In this document: one piece after another, positions 24,407 through 31,927 of the stretch
Numbering within the stretch: the stretch's first letter is position 1
Layout of the letters: each line of letters begins with the position of its first letter
NCBI RefSeq assembly: GCF_018476525.1
Contig: NZ_JAHCST010000012.1
Location: 62,001-126,000, forward strand
Source of the DNA: Acrocarpospora catenulata
GTDB lineage: Bacteria; Actinomycetota; Actinomycetes; Streptosporangiales; Streptosporangiaceae
Direction: 5' to 3'
Length of the DNA stretch: 64,000 nt
Program-made: the position numbers and the translations under genes
The notes under the pieces: model-generated
Databases searched by the model: none
Told to the model about the DNA's origin: nothing
The model's input: the letters and a program-made list of their open reading frames with translations, nothing else

Positions 24407-26190
24407 GCGGGTGCCCCCAAGTACACTTCGACGACCCGTGCGTCGCCGAGGGCTTCCTGCGGCGGCCCGGACGTCACCAGCCGGCCCCGGTCCAGGACGG
24501 TCACCACGTCGGCGACGCTCGCGACGAGTTCGATGTGATGCTCCACCAGGACCACGGTGGTGCCGCTGTCGCGGATCGCCCGGATCAGGCGGCCCAGCGA
24601 CTCCAGTTCCCGTGGCGTGAGCCCGGCCGCCGGCTCGTCCATCAGCAGCAGGCGCGGGCGCGCCATCGAGGCCCGCGCCACCTCCAGCAGTCGCTGCTCA
24701 CCGTGCGGCAGCGAGGCGGCCTGCTCCTCCGCCCGTCCGGCCAATCCATGACCGGCCAGGAGCCGGTCGGCCTCCTGCGCCAGTTCAGCCTGCTCGCGGC
24801 GGGCCCACGGCAGTCGCAGGACGGTCGCCGGCCCGCCTGCCCGCTCCCGCGGGTAGGCGCCGAGCAGGACGTTGTCTCGCAGGCTCGACGCGCCCAGCAG
24901 GCGCGGTGTCTGGAAGACGCGCGCCACACCGCGCCGGGCGAGTCGCTCGGCGGGGGCCCGGCTGACGTCCTCGGCGTCGAGGATAACCCGTCCCCCGTCC
25001 TGCCGCAGCAGGCGGCTGATCACGTTGAGCAGGGTCGTCTTCCCCGAACCGTTGGGTCCGACGATCGCGTGGACCGTGCCTGGTTCGATGGTGAGGTCGA
25101 TCTCCTGCAGGGCGCGCACCCCGCCGAAAGACTTGCGGACGCCGATCAGCTCGACGCCGAGCGGCTTCCCCCGCGGCGGCCCGGCCTCGACCGGGATGTC
25201 CGTGCCGAAGGTTTCGGAGGGCGGGCCGGAGTCCTGGCGGCGCGCCCGCAGCCGCTCCCACGCCCCGGCGATGCCCTGCGGCGCGTACACCATCAGTACG
25301 AGCAGCGCCGCGCCATAGATGAGTCCGCGCCATTCCGCCAGGCCGGTCAGCAGTTCGGGGAGGGCGAAGAACAGCAGGGTGCCGATGATCGGGCCCGCCA
25401 GACGCGCCGCACCGCCGATGATGACCACCAACAGGAAGAGGATAGAGAAGTCGAGGGTGAAATCGTCCGGGGTGACCAGCCCGTGGTGGACGGCCAGCAG
25501 CGCCCCGCCCAGCCCAGCGGTACCGCCGCCGCAGGCGAAGGCGAACAGCTTCATCCGTGCGGGCGCGACGCCGACGCTCTGCGCCATCTCGGGCGCGTCG
25601 CGGACGGCCATCATGCCGCGGCCCAGGCGGGAGTCGACGATGGTGCGGACCATGACGAGGAGCATGACGTTGACGGCCAGAACCAGCCAGAGGATGTCGC
25701 GTTCCCCGAGTTCCCACGGCCCGAGAGCCGGCCGCGGTATGCCCGTCAGCCCCGACCAGCCGCCCGTCAGCCCCTCGAACTCGACTAGGAGGCTGCGAGC
25801 CGCCATCGCCGCGCCGAGCGTGACCAGGGCGATGTACCAGGACGACAGGCGGAAGGCGGGCAGGGCCATCAGGGTTCCCGCTCCCACGGCGACCGCCACC
25901 GCTACGGGGGCCGCCGCCCAGAACGTCCAGTCATGGTCGGCCATGAGGATACCTGTGGTGTAGGCGCCGACGGCGACCAGCGCGCCCTGCCCGAGCGAGA
26001 CCTGGCCGGTGTAGCCGAACATGAGGTTCAGCCCCGTACCGACCAGCACATAGATCCCAGCCGTGGTGGCCAGATAGGTGATCGTCGGGTCGCCGCTCAG
26101 CAGCGGCAGCACGGCCGCGGCCGCCACGAAAGCGAGCCACGGGGCCGCGCGCCGCACGGCGCCAGACCGTGTCCCGCGAACTTCAGACAT
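24403..26190 (-). CDS. Fused LivM permease - LivG ATPase of a LIV-type ABC importer
   Basis: 595 aa. Residues about 15-320 are a LivM permease: LMFGYTGQVSLGQGALVAVG, FRLSSWYIALVTLGAAMAAR and FLLVVIIGGAARLAGPIIG. A linker of about 30 residues (RARRQDSGPPSE) follows, then from about 345 a LivG ATPase: Walker A GPNGSGKTT, FQTPRLLGASSLRDNVL, signature SLPHGEQRLLEVARA and Walker B LLLMDEPAAGLTP. Fusions of this type occur in actinobacterial and proteobacterial LIV systems. ATG 26190 overlaps the LivH stop by 8 bp and is preceded by CACGTTCTG-type sequence without a clear ribosome site, consistent with coupling. Confidence 0.9.
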   Translation of the reverse strand: MSEVRGTRSGAVRRAAPWLAFVAAAAVLPLLSGDPTITYLATTAGIYVLVGTGLNLMFGYTGQVSLGQGALVAVGAYTTGILMADHDWTFWAAAPVAVAVAVGAGTLMALPAFRLSSWYIALVTLGAAMAARSLLVEFEGLTGGWSGLTGIPRPALGPWELGERDILWLVLAVNVMLLVMVRTIVDSRLGRGMMAVRDAPEMAQSVGVAPARMKLFAFACGGGTAGLGGALLAVHHGLVTPDDFTLDFSILFLLVVIIGGAARLAGPIIGTLLFFALPELLTGLAEWRGLIYGAALLVLMVYAPQGIAGAWERLRARRQDSGPPSETFGTDIPVEAGPPRGKPLGVELIGVRKSFGGVRALQEIDLTIEPGTVHAIVGPNGSGKTTLLNVISRLLRQDGGRVILDAEDVSRAPAERLARRGVARVFQTPRLLGASSLRDNVLLGAYPRERAGGPATVLRLPWARREQAELAQEADRLLAGHGLAGRAEEQAASLPHGEQRLLEVARASMARPRLLLMDEPAAGLTPRELESLGRLIRAIRDSGTTVVLVEHHIELVASVADVVTVLDRGRLVTSGPPQEALGDARVVEVYLGAPA

Positions 26191-27058
26191 GACGCTGCAC
26201 CGCCAGACCACGCAGGCCGTTGGGCCGGATCAGCAGGATGAGCAGCATGGCCGCGAACAGGACGACGGACTGCGACCCGGGCGAGGCGAAGACGGCGCCC
26301 GCGGCCTCGATGACGCCGAGCATCCAGCCCGCCACCAGCACGCCGCGGTTGTCGCCGATCCCGCCGACTGCCAGGGCGGCGAAACCCTTGATCAGCAAGC
26401 CCAGGCCCATCGTCACCGAGGCCAGCAGCAGCGGCGCCGCCAGGACCCCGGTGAGCCCCGCGAGCGCGCCACCGAGCAGGAAGGAACGGCGGGTGAGTGC
26501 CGTCGGGTCGACGCCGCGCAGCCGGGCGCCGTCACGGTCGGCGGCCACCGCCCGCAACGCGGTGCCGAGTCGGGAACGATCCAGGACACCGAGCAGGGCC
26601 ACCACGGCGACGGCGACGATCACCACCGCGACCTGGTAGCTCGAGAACCGGACTCCCAGCACCTCTTGGACCCGCATGGACAGCGGCCACGGTGGCACGA
26701 CGGTGCTCGGCTGGTCCGTCCACAACCGCCCGGCGGCCTCCGCGAGCAGCAGCGAGAACGCCAGCGTGGTGATCACCCAGCCGACCGCGTGGGACGACCT
26801 GCGCAGCACCGGTGTCACGGCGACCCGCTCCTCGACCAGCGCCACGACCGCGACGATCGCCATCACGCAGGCGGCGGCGACCCCCCAGGGGAGCCCGCCG
26901 ATCGGGGTGGCCGCCATCAGCATCGCACCGATCATGATGAGTTCGCCCTGGGCGAAGTTCACCACGTTCGTAGGCCGGTGCAGGACATTGAAGCCCACCG
27001 CGACCAGGCCGTAGAGGCTGCCGAAGACCAGGCCGGCGACCAGAATGTCCGCGATCAT
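26183..27058 (-). CDS. LIV-type ABC transporter permease (LivH class), second system
   Basis: 291 aa. ILVAGLVFGSLYGLVAVGFN and PTNVVNFAQGELIMIGAML are LivH signatures; VKGFAALAVGG-like LLIKGFAALAVGGIGDNRGV is the coupling segment. About eight membrane helices. Start at ATG 27058 (MIADILVAG) is favoured because the membrane segment begins at once; in-frame ATGs at 27076 and 27100 would overlap the binding-protein gene by up to 35 bp. Confidence 0.87.
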   Translation of the reverse strand: MIADILVAGLVFGSLYGLVAVGFNVLHRPTNVVNFAQGELIMIGAMLMAATPIGGLPWGVAAACVMAIVAVVALVEERVAVTPVLRRSSHAVGWVITTLAFSLLLAEAAGRLWTDQPSTVVPPWPLSMRVQEVLGVRFSSYQVAVVIVAVAVVALLGVLDRSRLGTALRAVAADRDGARLRGVDPTALTRRSFLLGGALAGLTGVLAAPLLLASVTMGLGLLIKGFAALAVGGIGDNRGVLVAGWMLGVIEAAGAVFASPGSQSVVLFAAMLLILLIRPNGLRGLAVQRHV

Positions 27059-27065
27059 CGGCCGG

Positions 27066-28304
27066 TCACATCCCATCCGCGCGTCGCCGGAGGACCCCAC
27101 CCAGGCTCTGCGGCTCCTTCGCCGACATGAGGGTGCCTACCGTGATGTCCTCGTCGGCGATGCCGGAGTGCCGTTTCGAGGTGAACGACACCTTCGCCCG
27201 GACGCCCTGGTAGCCGTCGACCTGGTCAAGCGCGGCCTTGAGCTTGGCCGGTTCGAGGCTCTTGGTCTCCCCGATCACCTTGGCCATCAGCATCAGGTAG
27301 TCGTAGTAGGGGCTGGTCACCGCCGAGTAGCCGAGACCGGCGGTGTCCGGATGCTTGTTGATCCGCTCGACCAGCTCGCGCACCTCGGCGGAAGGCTCCT
27401 CCTCGCCGGTGTAGGTGAGCCCTCGGTAGGTGGTGCCGAAGAACCCGTCGAGCAGCGCGCGGGGGAACTCCCCGAGCGCCTCGATGTAGTTGAGGTCGTG
27501 CGAGACGATCACCGGGTGGAAGCCGCTCGCCGCCATCGCCCGCAGGATCAGGATGGTCGCCTGTGGCTGGCCGGTGAACAGGCCGAGGCCGTCCACGTCG
27601 GCCCGTTCCAGATTGCGGACGAACGGTGTCATGTCAGAGGCATCCACCTCGAATACCTCGACCGCGACCGGCTTCGCGGAGTAGGTGTCGCGCAGGGTCT
27701 GGACGACCGCGTCCCTGATCGACGTGCCGAACTCGGAGTTCTCGACGATGATGCCGATCTTGCGGAGCCCGCGGACCTCGTGCAGAAAACGGGCCGCCAC
27801 CCTGGCCTGCTGGGTGGTGTTGTACACGAGCTGGTAGTGGTAGGGAAAGCGGTCACCGTCCCCGAGCAGTTCCGCGCCGCCCCAGGCTGACTGGATCAGC
27901 TTCGCCCGGGCGAGGGCCGTCACCGACGCCAGGACCTGTGAACTCCCGGTCGGCCCGACCACGAACGTCGGCGCTTCCCGGATCAGCCGCTGCGCCACGG
28001 CCGGCTGAGAGGCCGGGCTCCCCTTGTCGTCCTCCTCCATGACCTGAACGGCCTGCCCGAGCAGGCCCCCGTTCGCCTTCAGCTCCTCCAGGGCGAGCCT
28101 CGCACCGACGTAGATCGGCTTGTACGCGGCGGCGAGTCGGCCGGTCTTCGGCTCCACCCACCCGACGCGGGCCGTCGCCTTGCCACCGCCCTCCGGGCTT
28201 CCGCACGCCGCTGTCCCCAAGCCCAGCATGCCGAGCGCGGTGGCGGATGTGGTGCCCGCCAGAAACCCTCGCCGAGACATCCCGTCCGTCCGGTATGTGG
28301 TCAC
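27066..28304 (-). CDS. LIV-type substrate-binding lipoprotein, second system
   Basis: 412 aa. A Tat-like RRGFLAG motif, a hydrophobic stretch and the lipobox TAAC (Cys about residue 34) mark an exported lipoprotein. The mature part is a type 1 periplasmic binding fold: KIGIIVENSEFGTSIRDAV, VVGPTGSSQVLASVTAL and the C-terminal GVRAKVSFTSKRHSG. First gene of the right arm of the TetR regulon; an operator copy lies 20 bp upstream. The receptor probably captures the acid or ester that the ligase and degradation genes handle. Confidence 0.9.
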   Translation of the reverse strand: MTTYRTDGMSRRGFLAGTTSATALGMLGLGTAACGSPEGGGKATARVGWVEPKTGRLAAAYKPIYVGARLALEELKANGGLLGQAVQVMEEDDKGSPASQPAVAQRLIREAPTFVVGPTGSSQVLASVTALARAKLIQSAWGGAELLGDGDRFPYHYQLVYNTTQQARVAARFLHEVRGLRKIGIIVENSEFGTSIRDAVVQTLRDTYSAKPVAVEVFEVDASDMTPFVRNLERADVDGLGLFTGQPQATILILRAMAASGFHPVIVSHDLNYIEALGEFPRALLDGFFGTTYRGLTYTGEEEPSAEVRELVERINKHPDTAGLGYSAVTSPYYDYLMLMAKVIGETKSLEPAKLKAALDQVDGYQGVRAKVSFTSKRHSGIADEDITVGTLMSAKEPQSLGGVLRRRADGM

Positions 28305-28323
28305 GGCCGCCTCCTCGTTTCAA

Positions 28324-28341
28324 TGTATGAACGTTTGTATA
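28324..28341. promoter_or_regulatory. TetR-family operator candidate, site 3 (transporter promoter)
   Basis: Reads TGTATGAACGTTTGTATA; the right half GTTTGTATA is the ideal half-site and the core GAACGTTTGTA is identical to site 2. It sits 20 bp upstream of the binding-protein start, 7 kb from the tetR gene, and is the best evidence that one repressor covers both arms. Confidence 0.68.
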
Positions 28342-28513
28342 TTTGCTCGGAGTGTGAGTCAAGACTCATGGGAGGTTCGAGCGGAAATGGGGGTCGGCCA
28401 GCCCATGTCACGTGCCGAACCGCCCGCCGCGCTCTGACTCGATGGGACGAACGCGTCACCCACCACGAGGTCACCGTCGACCTACACGGCGATGACCACT
28501 GATTCGATATCCG

Positions 28514-28999
28514 CTACCCCGGGCAGTTCCGGGGGTCGGCGCCCTGCGCAGCACCGACGACGGTGACCTGGGCAGGGCTTTCCGGTGCCGTGGCGGCGAC
28601 CGTGCACACGATCTGCTCGACGGCCAGTGTGGACAGTTCTCTGGCCGGAGTGGACAGGGTCACCACCAAATGACTGGCCGGCTTTTCGGTCACCGAGAAC
28701 GGGCCGGCTTCGGGCGGGACGTCGGTGGTGAATCCGTGCGCCTGTTCCCTCGCAATGGGTCCGGCTGCCAGCAGCGCGAGCGTGTCCGCTGGGGACAGTA
28801 GTCGACCACCAGGCCGCGTTACCGCGCTGACTCGGCCGTTCTTGACCAGGTAGAGGGTGATCGTCATGGTCGGTGCGACGGCTCCGCTCGGCGGGGGACC
28901 GGCGGGGATGACCCCGCTGGGTTGCACGCCGCAGCCGGCCACGGCGACGAGCGATACGAGGCCCGCGGCGAGCGCGCGGCGGGCGAGTCCGATCCTCAC
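28514..28999 (-). CDS. GerMN-like small lipoprotein in a two-component operon
   Basis: 161 aa. Signal peptide with lipobox VAGC (Cys 23), then [13 protein letters not shown] and a compact domain with [12 protein letters not shown] and [14 protein letters not shown], the pattern of sporulation/spore GerMN-type modules found in actinobacterial envelope lipoproteins. It overlaps the stop of the sensor kinase gene (ATGA) and therefore is made with it. The equivalent position in CseABC- and AfsQ-type systems is occupied by a lipoprotein that tunes the sensor, so a role as extracellular partner of the kinase is likely (inference). Confidence 0.75.
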   Translation of the reverse strand: MRIGLARRALAAGLVSLVAVAGCGVQPSGVIPAGPPPSGAVAPTMTITLYLVKNGRVSAVTRPGGRLLSPADTLALLAAGPIAREQAHGFTTDVPPEAGPFSVTEKPASHLVVTLSTPARELSTLAVEQIVCTVAATAPESPAQVTVVGAAQGADPRNCPG

Positions 29000-30513
29000 T
29001 CGGGGCCTCCGTCCGGATCGTGTGCCCGGCGTGGCAGACGCAGCGTGAACATGGCGCCGCCGTCCGGGGCGTTGGTGACGGTGAGGTCGCCTCGGTGCAG
29101 GCGCGCGTTCTCCCGCGCGATGGCGAGGCCGAGGCCGCTGCCCTCGGACCGGGCCCTGGCCGCGCTGGCCTTGTAGAACCGGTCGAACACGTGCGGCAGC
29201 ACCGCTTCCTCCAGCCCCGGTCCGTGGTCGCGGACCTCGAGAGCGATCCAGTGCGGGTCGGCGGAAAGCCGTACCGACACCGGTGGCTCGCCGTGCCGCA
29301 GGGCGTTGCCGACCAGGTTCGCGAGGATGACATCCACTCGGCGCGGGTCCAGCCGTGCCGTCACCCCGGGTGGAAGCTCGGTGTGCACCGACTCCGACCA
29401 GCCCCGAACGCGCAAGGTCGCGCGCACCAGTTCGGCCACGTCGATCTCGTTCAGCGCGAGGGCCGCGACACCGGAGTCGAACCTGCTGATCTCGATGAGG
29501 TCGTTCACCAGCCCGGTGAGGTTGAGCGTCTCCTGACTGACCAGCCTGGCGGCTCTGCCGGCGGGCTCGGGCAGCCGGGCCGCCTCCTCGTCCAGGACGT
29601 CGGCGACCGCGGTGAGCGCGGCCAGCGGGGTGCGCAGCTCATGGGACACGTCGGCCACGAACCGGCGGGCGTCGGCCTCCATCTCGCGGAGCTGCTTGAC
29701 GTGCCGTTCCAGCTCCGCGGCGGTGTTGTTGAACGTGCGTGCCACGTCGGCCAGCTCGTCGGAGCCGCGGACGGCGATCCTGGTCCGCAGCTCGCCCTCG
29801 CCCAGCAGGCGTGCCGCCCAGCCGAGCTCGCGCACCGGGCGCAGCACGCCACGGGTGGCCAGCAACGCGAGGACGACCGCGAAGGCCAGGGCCGCCCCGC
29901 CGGTGAGCCAGACGGATGCGGCGAGCTCGTCGATGCTGCGCTGTTCGGGAAGCAGGCTGCGCGCGGTGTAGACCTCGATGCCGGACACCCGCGTCGTCCG
30001 GTCCTGCTCGACGATCAGCAACGGCGTGCCGATGATCAGGATGGGCGCGCCCTGCACCACCACACGCTGCCACGCGGTACGGCCGCCGGCCACCACCTGC
30101 CGCAACTCCGGTGAAATCACCCCGAGATCCAAGACCGGCGGGCCCGGCCTCCAGCGCCCCCCGGGCGGGCCGAGCGGCGGACCGAGCGGCGAGTGCATCT
30201 CGCGGTAGACGGCGACCGCGAAGCTGTTCTGGTCGATCGCGGCGGCGGCGATCTTGTCGAGCTCGGCCAGGCCCGGCGCCGCACTCGGCAACGGGTAGAG
30301 CGCCTCCAGGCGGCTTGTCACCGCGTGCACCGCGGCATCCTGGGCCCGCTGCAGGATGGCGTTGCGGGCCTGGACGTAGATCCCGCCGGCCACCGCCGCC
30401 GCGGTGACCACACACAGCAGTGCGAAGGCGAACAACAGCCGGGCACGCAGCCCCAGGCTCGGCCGAGGTACCACCGGCGGCTCACACCGGCCCGAACCGG
30501 TACCCGAACCCAC
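28996..30513 (-). CDS. Sensor histidine kinase (CseC/OmpR-partner type)
   Basis: About 505 aa. Two membrane helices (about 23-46 and 199-222) enclose a 150-residue extracytoplasmic sensor. HAMP follows ([18 protein letters not shown]). The dimerisation motif [16 protein letters not shown] has the phosphorylated histidine near residue 290. The ATPase domain shows [10 protein letters not shown] (N box), RDHGPGLEE and GSGLGLAIA. Genetic order regulator-kinase-lipoprotein. The start is uncertain: GTG 30513 overlaps the regulator by 32 bp, whereas GTG 30474 would start just after its stop. Confidence 0.9.
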   Translation of the reverse strand: MGSGTGSGRCEPPVVPRPSLGLRARLLFAFALLCVVTAAAVAGGIYVQARNAILQRAQDAAVHAVTSRLEALYPLPSAAPGLAELDKIAAAAIDQNSFAVAVYREMHSPLGPPLGPPGGRWRPGPPVLDLGVISPELRQVVAGGRTAWQRVVVQGAPILIIGTPLLIVEQDRTTRVSGIEVYTARSLLPEQRSIDELAASVWLTGGAALAFAVVLALLATRGVLRPVRELGWAARLLGEGELRTRIAVRGSDELADVARTFNNTAAELERHVKQLREMEADARRFVADVSHELRTPLAALTAVADVLDEEAARLPEPAGRAARLVSQETLNLTGLVNDLIEISRFDSGVAALALNEIDVAELVRATLRVRGWSESVHTELPPGVTARLDPRRVDVILANLVGNALRHGEPPVSVRLSADPHWIALEVRDHGPGLEEAVLPHVFDRFYKASAARARSEGSGLGLAIARENARLHRGDLTVTNAPDGGAMFTLRLPRRAHDPDGGPE

Positions 30514-31186
30514 GTACCGTCTGCACGTAGACGGGCGCCGCCGAGTCGTCCTCGATCTTCGCGCGCAACCGCTGCACGCACGCGTCCACGAGACGCGAGT
30601 CGCCGAAATACCCGTGCTCCCACACCGACTCCAGCAGTTGCTGGCGGCTGTGCACCCGGCCCGGCGTGCCGGAGAGCTCGAGCAGCAGGCGCAGCTCGGT
30701 CGGGGCGAGGCTGACCGGTTCGCCGCGGTTGGCGACCACCAGCCCGGCCCGATCGATGGTCAGGTCCCCGTACCGCTCCAGCTCCGCCTGGTCCCGGCCG
30801 ATCCGGCGGAGCACCGCTCGGATGCGCGCCTCGAGCACCCTGGGCTGCACCGGCTTGACCACGTAGTCGTCGGCGCCCGCCTCCAACCCGGCCACCACGT
30901 CCATGTCGTCACCGCGCGCGGTCACCATGATGATCGGTACCTCCCCGGCGGCCCGGATGCGGCGGCAGACCTCGAACCCGTCCATGCCAGGCAACATCAG
31001 ATCGAGCACGACGACGTCGGGAAGGTCCGTACGCAGCCGGTCCAGCCCCTGCTCGCCGGACTCCACGGCGCGCACCCGGTGCCCATGCCGGGTCAGGGCC
31101 AGCTCAAGGCCCTCCCGCACAGCCGGGTCGTCCTCGATCAACAACACTCTCGACACGCCCCCGAGTTTCACCGCACGCTCCGTCAC
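30482..31186 (-). CDS. OmpR/PhoB-family response regulator (CseB-like)
   Basis: 234 aa. Receiver domain: LLIEDDPAVREG acidic pocket, phospho-acceptor aspartate in VVLDLMLPG (about residue 58), T/S in MVTARG and lysine in VVKPVQ. Winged-helix domain: LAPTELRLLLELSGTPGRVH and VDACVQRLRAKIEDD, close in pattern to CseB. It probably responds to cell-envelope stress. Start at GTG 31186 chosen because GGAGG lies 5 nt upstream; ATG 31207 is an alternative. Divergent from the VanY-like gene, which may be a target. Confidence 0.9.
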   Translation of the reverse strand: MTERAVKLGGVSRVLLIEDDPAVREGLELALTRHGHRVRAVESGEQGLDRLRTDLPDVVVLDLMLPGMDGFEVCRRIRAAGEVPIIMVTARGDDMDVVAGLEAGADDYVVKPVQPRVLEARIRAVLRRIGRDQAELERYGDLTIDRAGLVVANRGEPVSLAPTELRLLLELSGTPGRVHSRQQLLESVWEHGYFGDSRLVDACVQRLRAKIEDDSAAPVYVQTVRGFGYRFGPV

Positions 31187-31245
31187 TCGCCCTCCGGCCA
31201 ACTCCATCCACAGTCGGTCGGCCGTGTCCGCGCCTCGTCAGCGCC

Positions 31246-31262
31246 GTGTCATGGTTGTGTCA
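31246..31262. promoter_or_regulatory. Direct repeat GTGTCA-11-GTGTCA, response-regulator site candidate
   Basis: Two copies of GTGTCA start 11 bp apart (31246 and 31257), the spacing typical of OmpR-family tandem binding. They lie between the divergent response regulator and VanY-like genes. Confidence 0.45.
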
Positions 31263-31334
31263 CGGTCGCGCCGGCGGTGACCGCCGTCGACAGACGGTGA
31301 CATGCGGCGGACAACGCGCGCACATTCGGCGCCA

Positions 31335-31925
31335 ATGGTAGTCGCCATGGACGAACCACGCACCCTTCCACCTCGGCCCCGAGACCGGCTGTTCGCCCTG
31401 GTCACGCTGGTGCTCGCCGTGCTCCTGCTGCCCGCGGCGCTCGCCCGCCATCCCGGCCGCGCCCGCGAACTGGCCTGCCGCTGGGCGTTACGGATGCGAT
31501 TCCCCGCCGAGGACCTCACCGGGCTCACCGACGGTGCCACGGCGGCGTTCACCGCGGCACGCACCGAGGCGCTCTGGCGTCACGGCCAGCTCATCGGCCT
31601 CACCTCGGGATACCGCGATCCCCTTGTCCAGCAACGGATGTACGACGAGGAGGTGCGCCGCTCCGGCTCCCCGGCCTCGGCACGAATGCTCGTGCTACCA
31701 CCGGCGGAATCCCCCCACGTCAAGGGCATCGCGCTGGACATACGCCCGCACGAAGGCGCGCGCTGGCTCGAGGAACACGGCGCCCGCTATGACCTCTACC
31801 GCACCTACGACAACGAGTGGTGGCACTTCGAGTACCGCCCAGGCAGCGGCGGCACGCCACCACGACGGCGACCTCACCCCGGCGTGGGCCACGTCGATGA
31901 TCCGGCCGGCGCGGAGAGGGGTTAG
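31335..31925 (+). CDS. VanY-like D,D-carboxypeptidase (peptidase family M15B)
   Basis: 196 aa. One N-terminal membrane helix (LFALVTLVLAVLLLPAAL), then an extracellular M15B domain. Zinc and catalytic residues: the SxHxxGxAxD motif as SPHVKGIALDI, and the E-x-x-H motif in NEWWHFEY; SGYRDPLVQQRMY is the substrate-side segment. It would trim the terminal D-Ala from peptidoglycan stem peptides. A TTA codon (31488) is present, rare in such genomes. Starts at 31302, 31335 and 31347 are all possible. The two-component system opposite is a plausible regulator; the STAND gene follows 2 bp after the stop. Confidence 0.83.
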   Translation: MVVAMDEPRTLPPRPRDRLFALVTLVLAVLLLPAALARHPGRARELACRWALRMRFPAEDLTGLTDGATAAFTAARTEALWRHGQLIGLTSGYRDPLVQQRMYDEEVRRSGSPASARMLVLPPAESPHVKGIALDIRPHEGARWLEEHGARYDLYRTYDNEWWHFEYRPGSGGTPPRRRPHPGVGHVDDPAGAERG

Positions 31926-31927
31926 GG

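Noticed and set aside
28437-28525. Plus-strand reading ending HHEVTVDLHGDDH then FDIRYPGQF, reminiscent of RHS-repeat proteins
   Set aside because: Only about 30 codons with an in-frame stop between the pieces; the similarity to RHS motifs such as RFPGQY is too short to support a feature.
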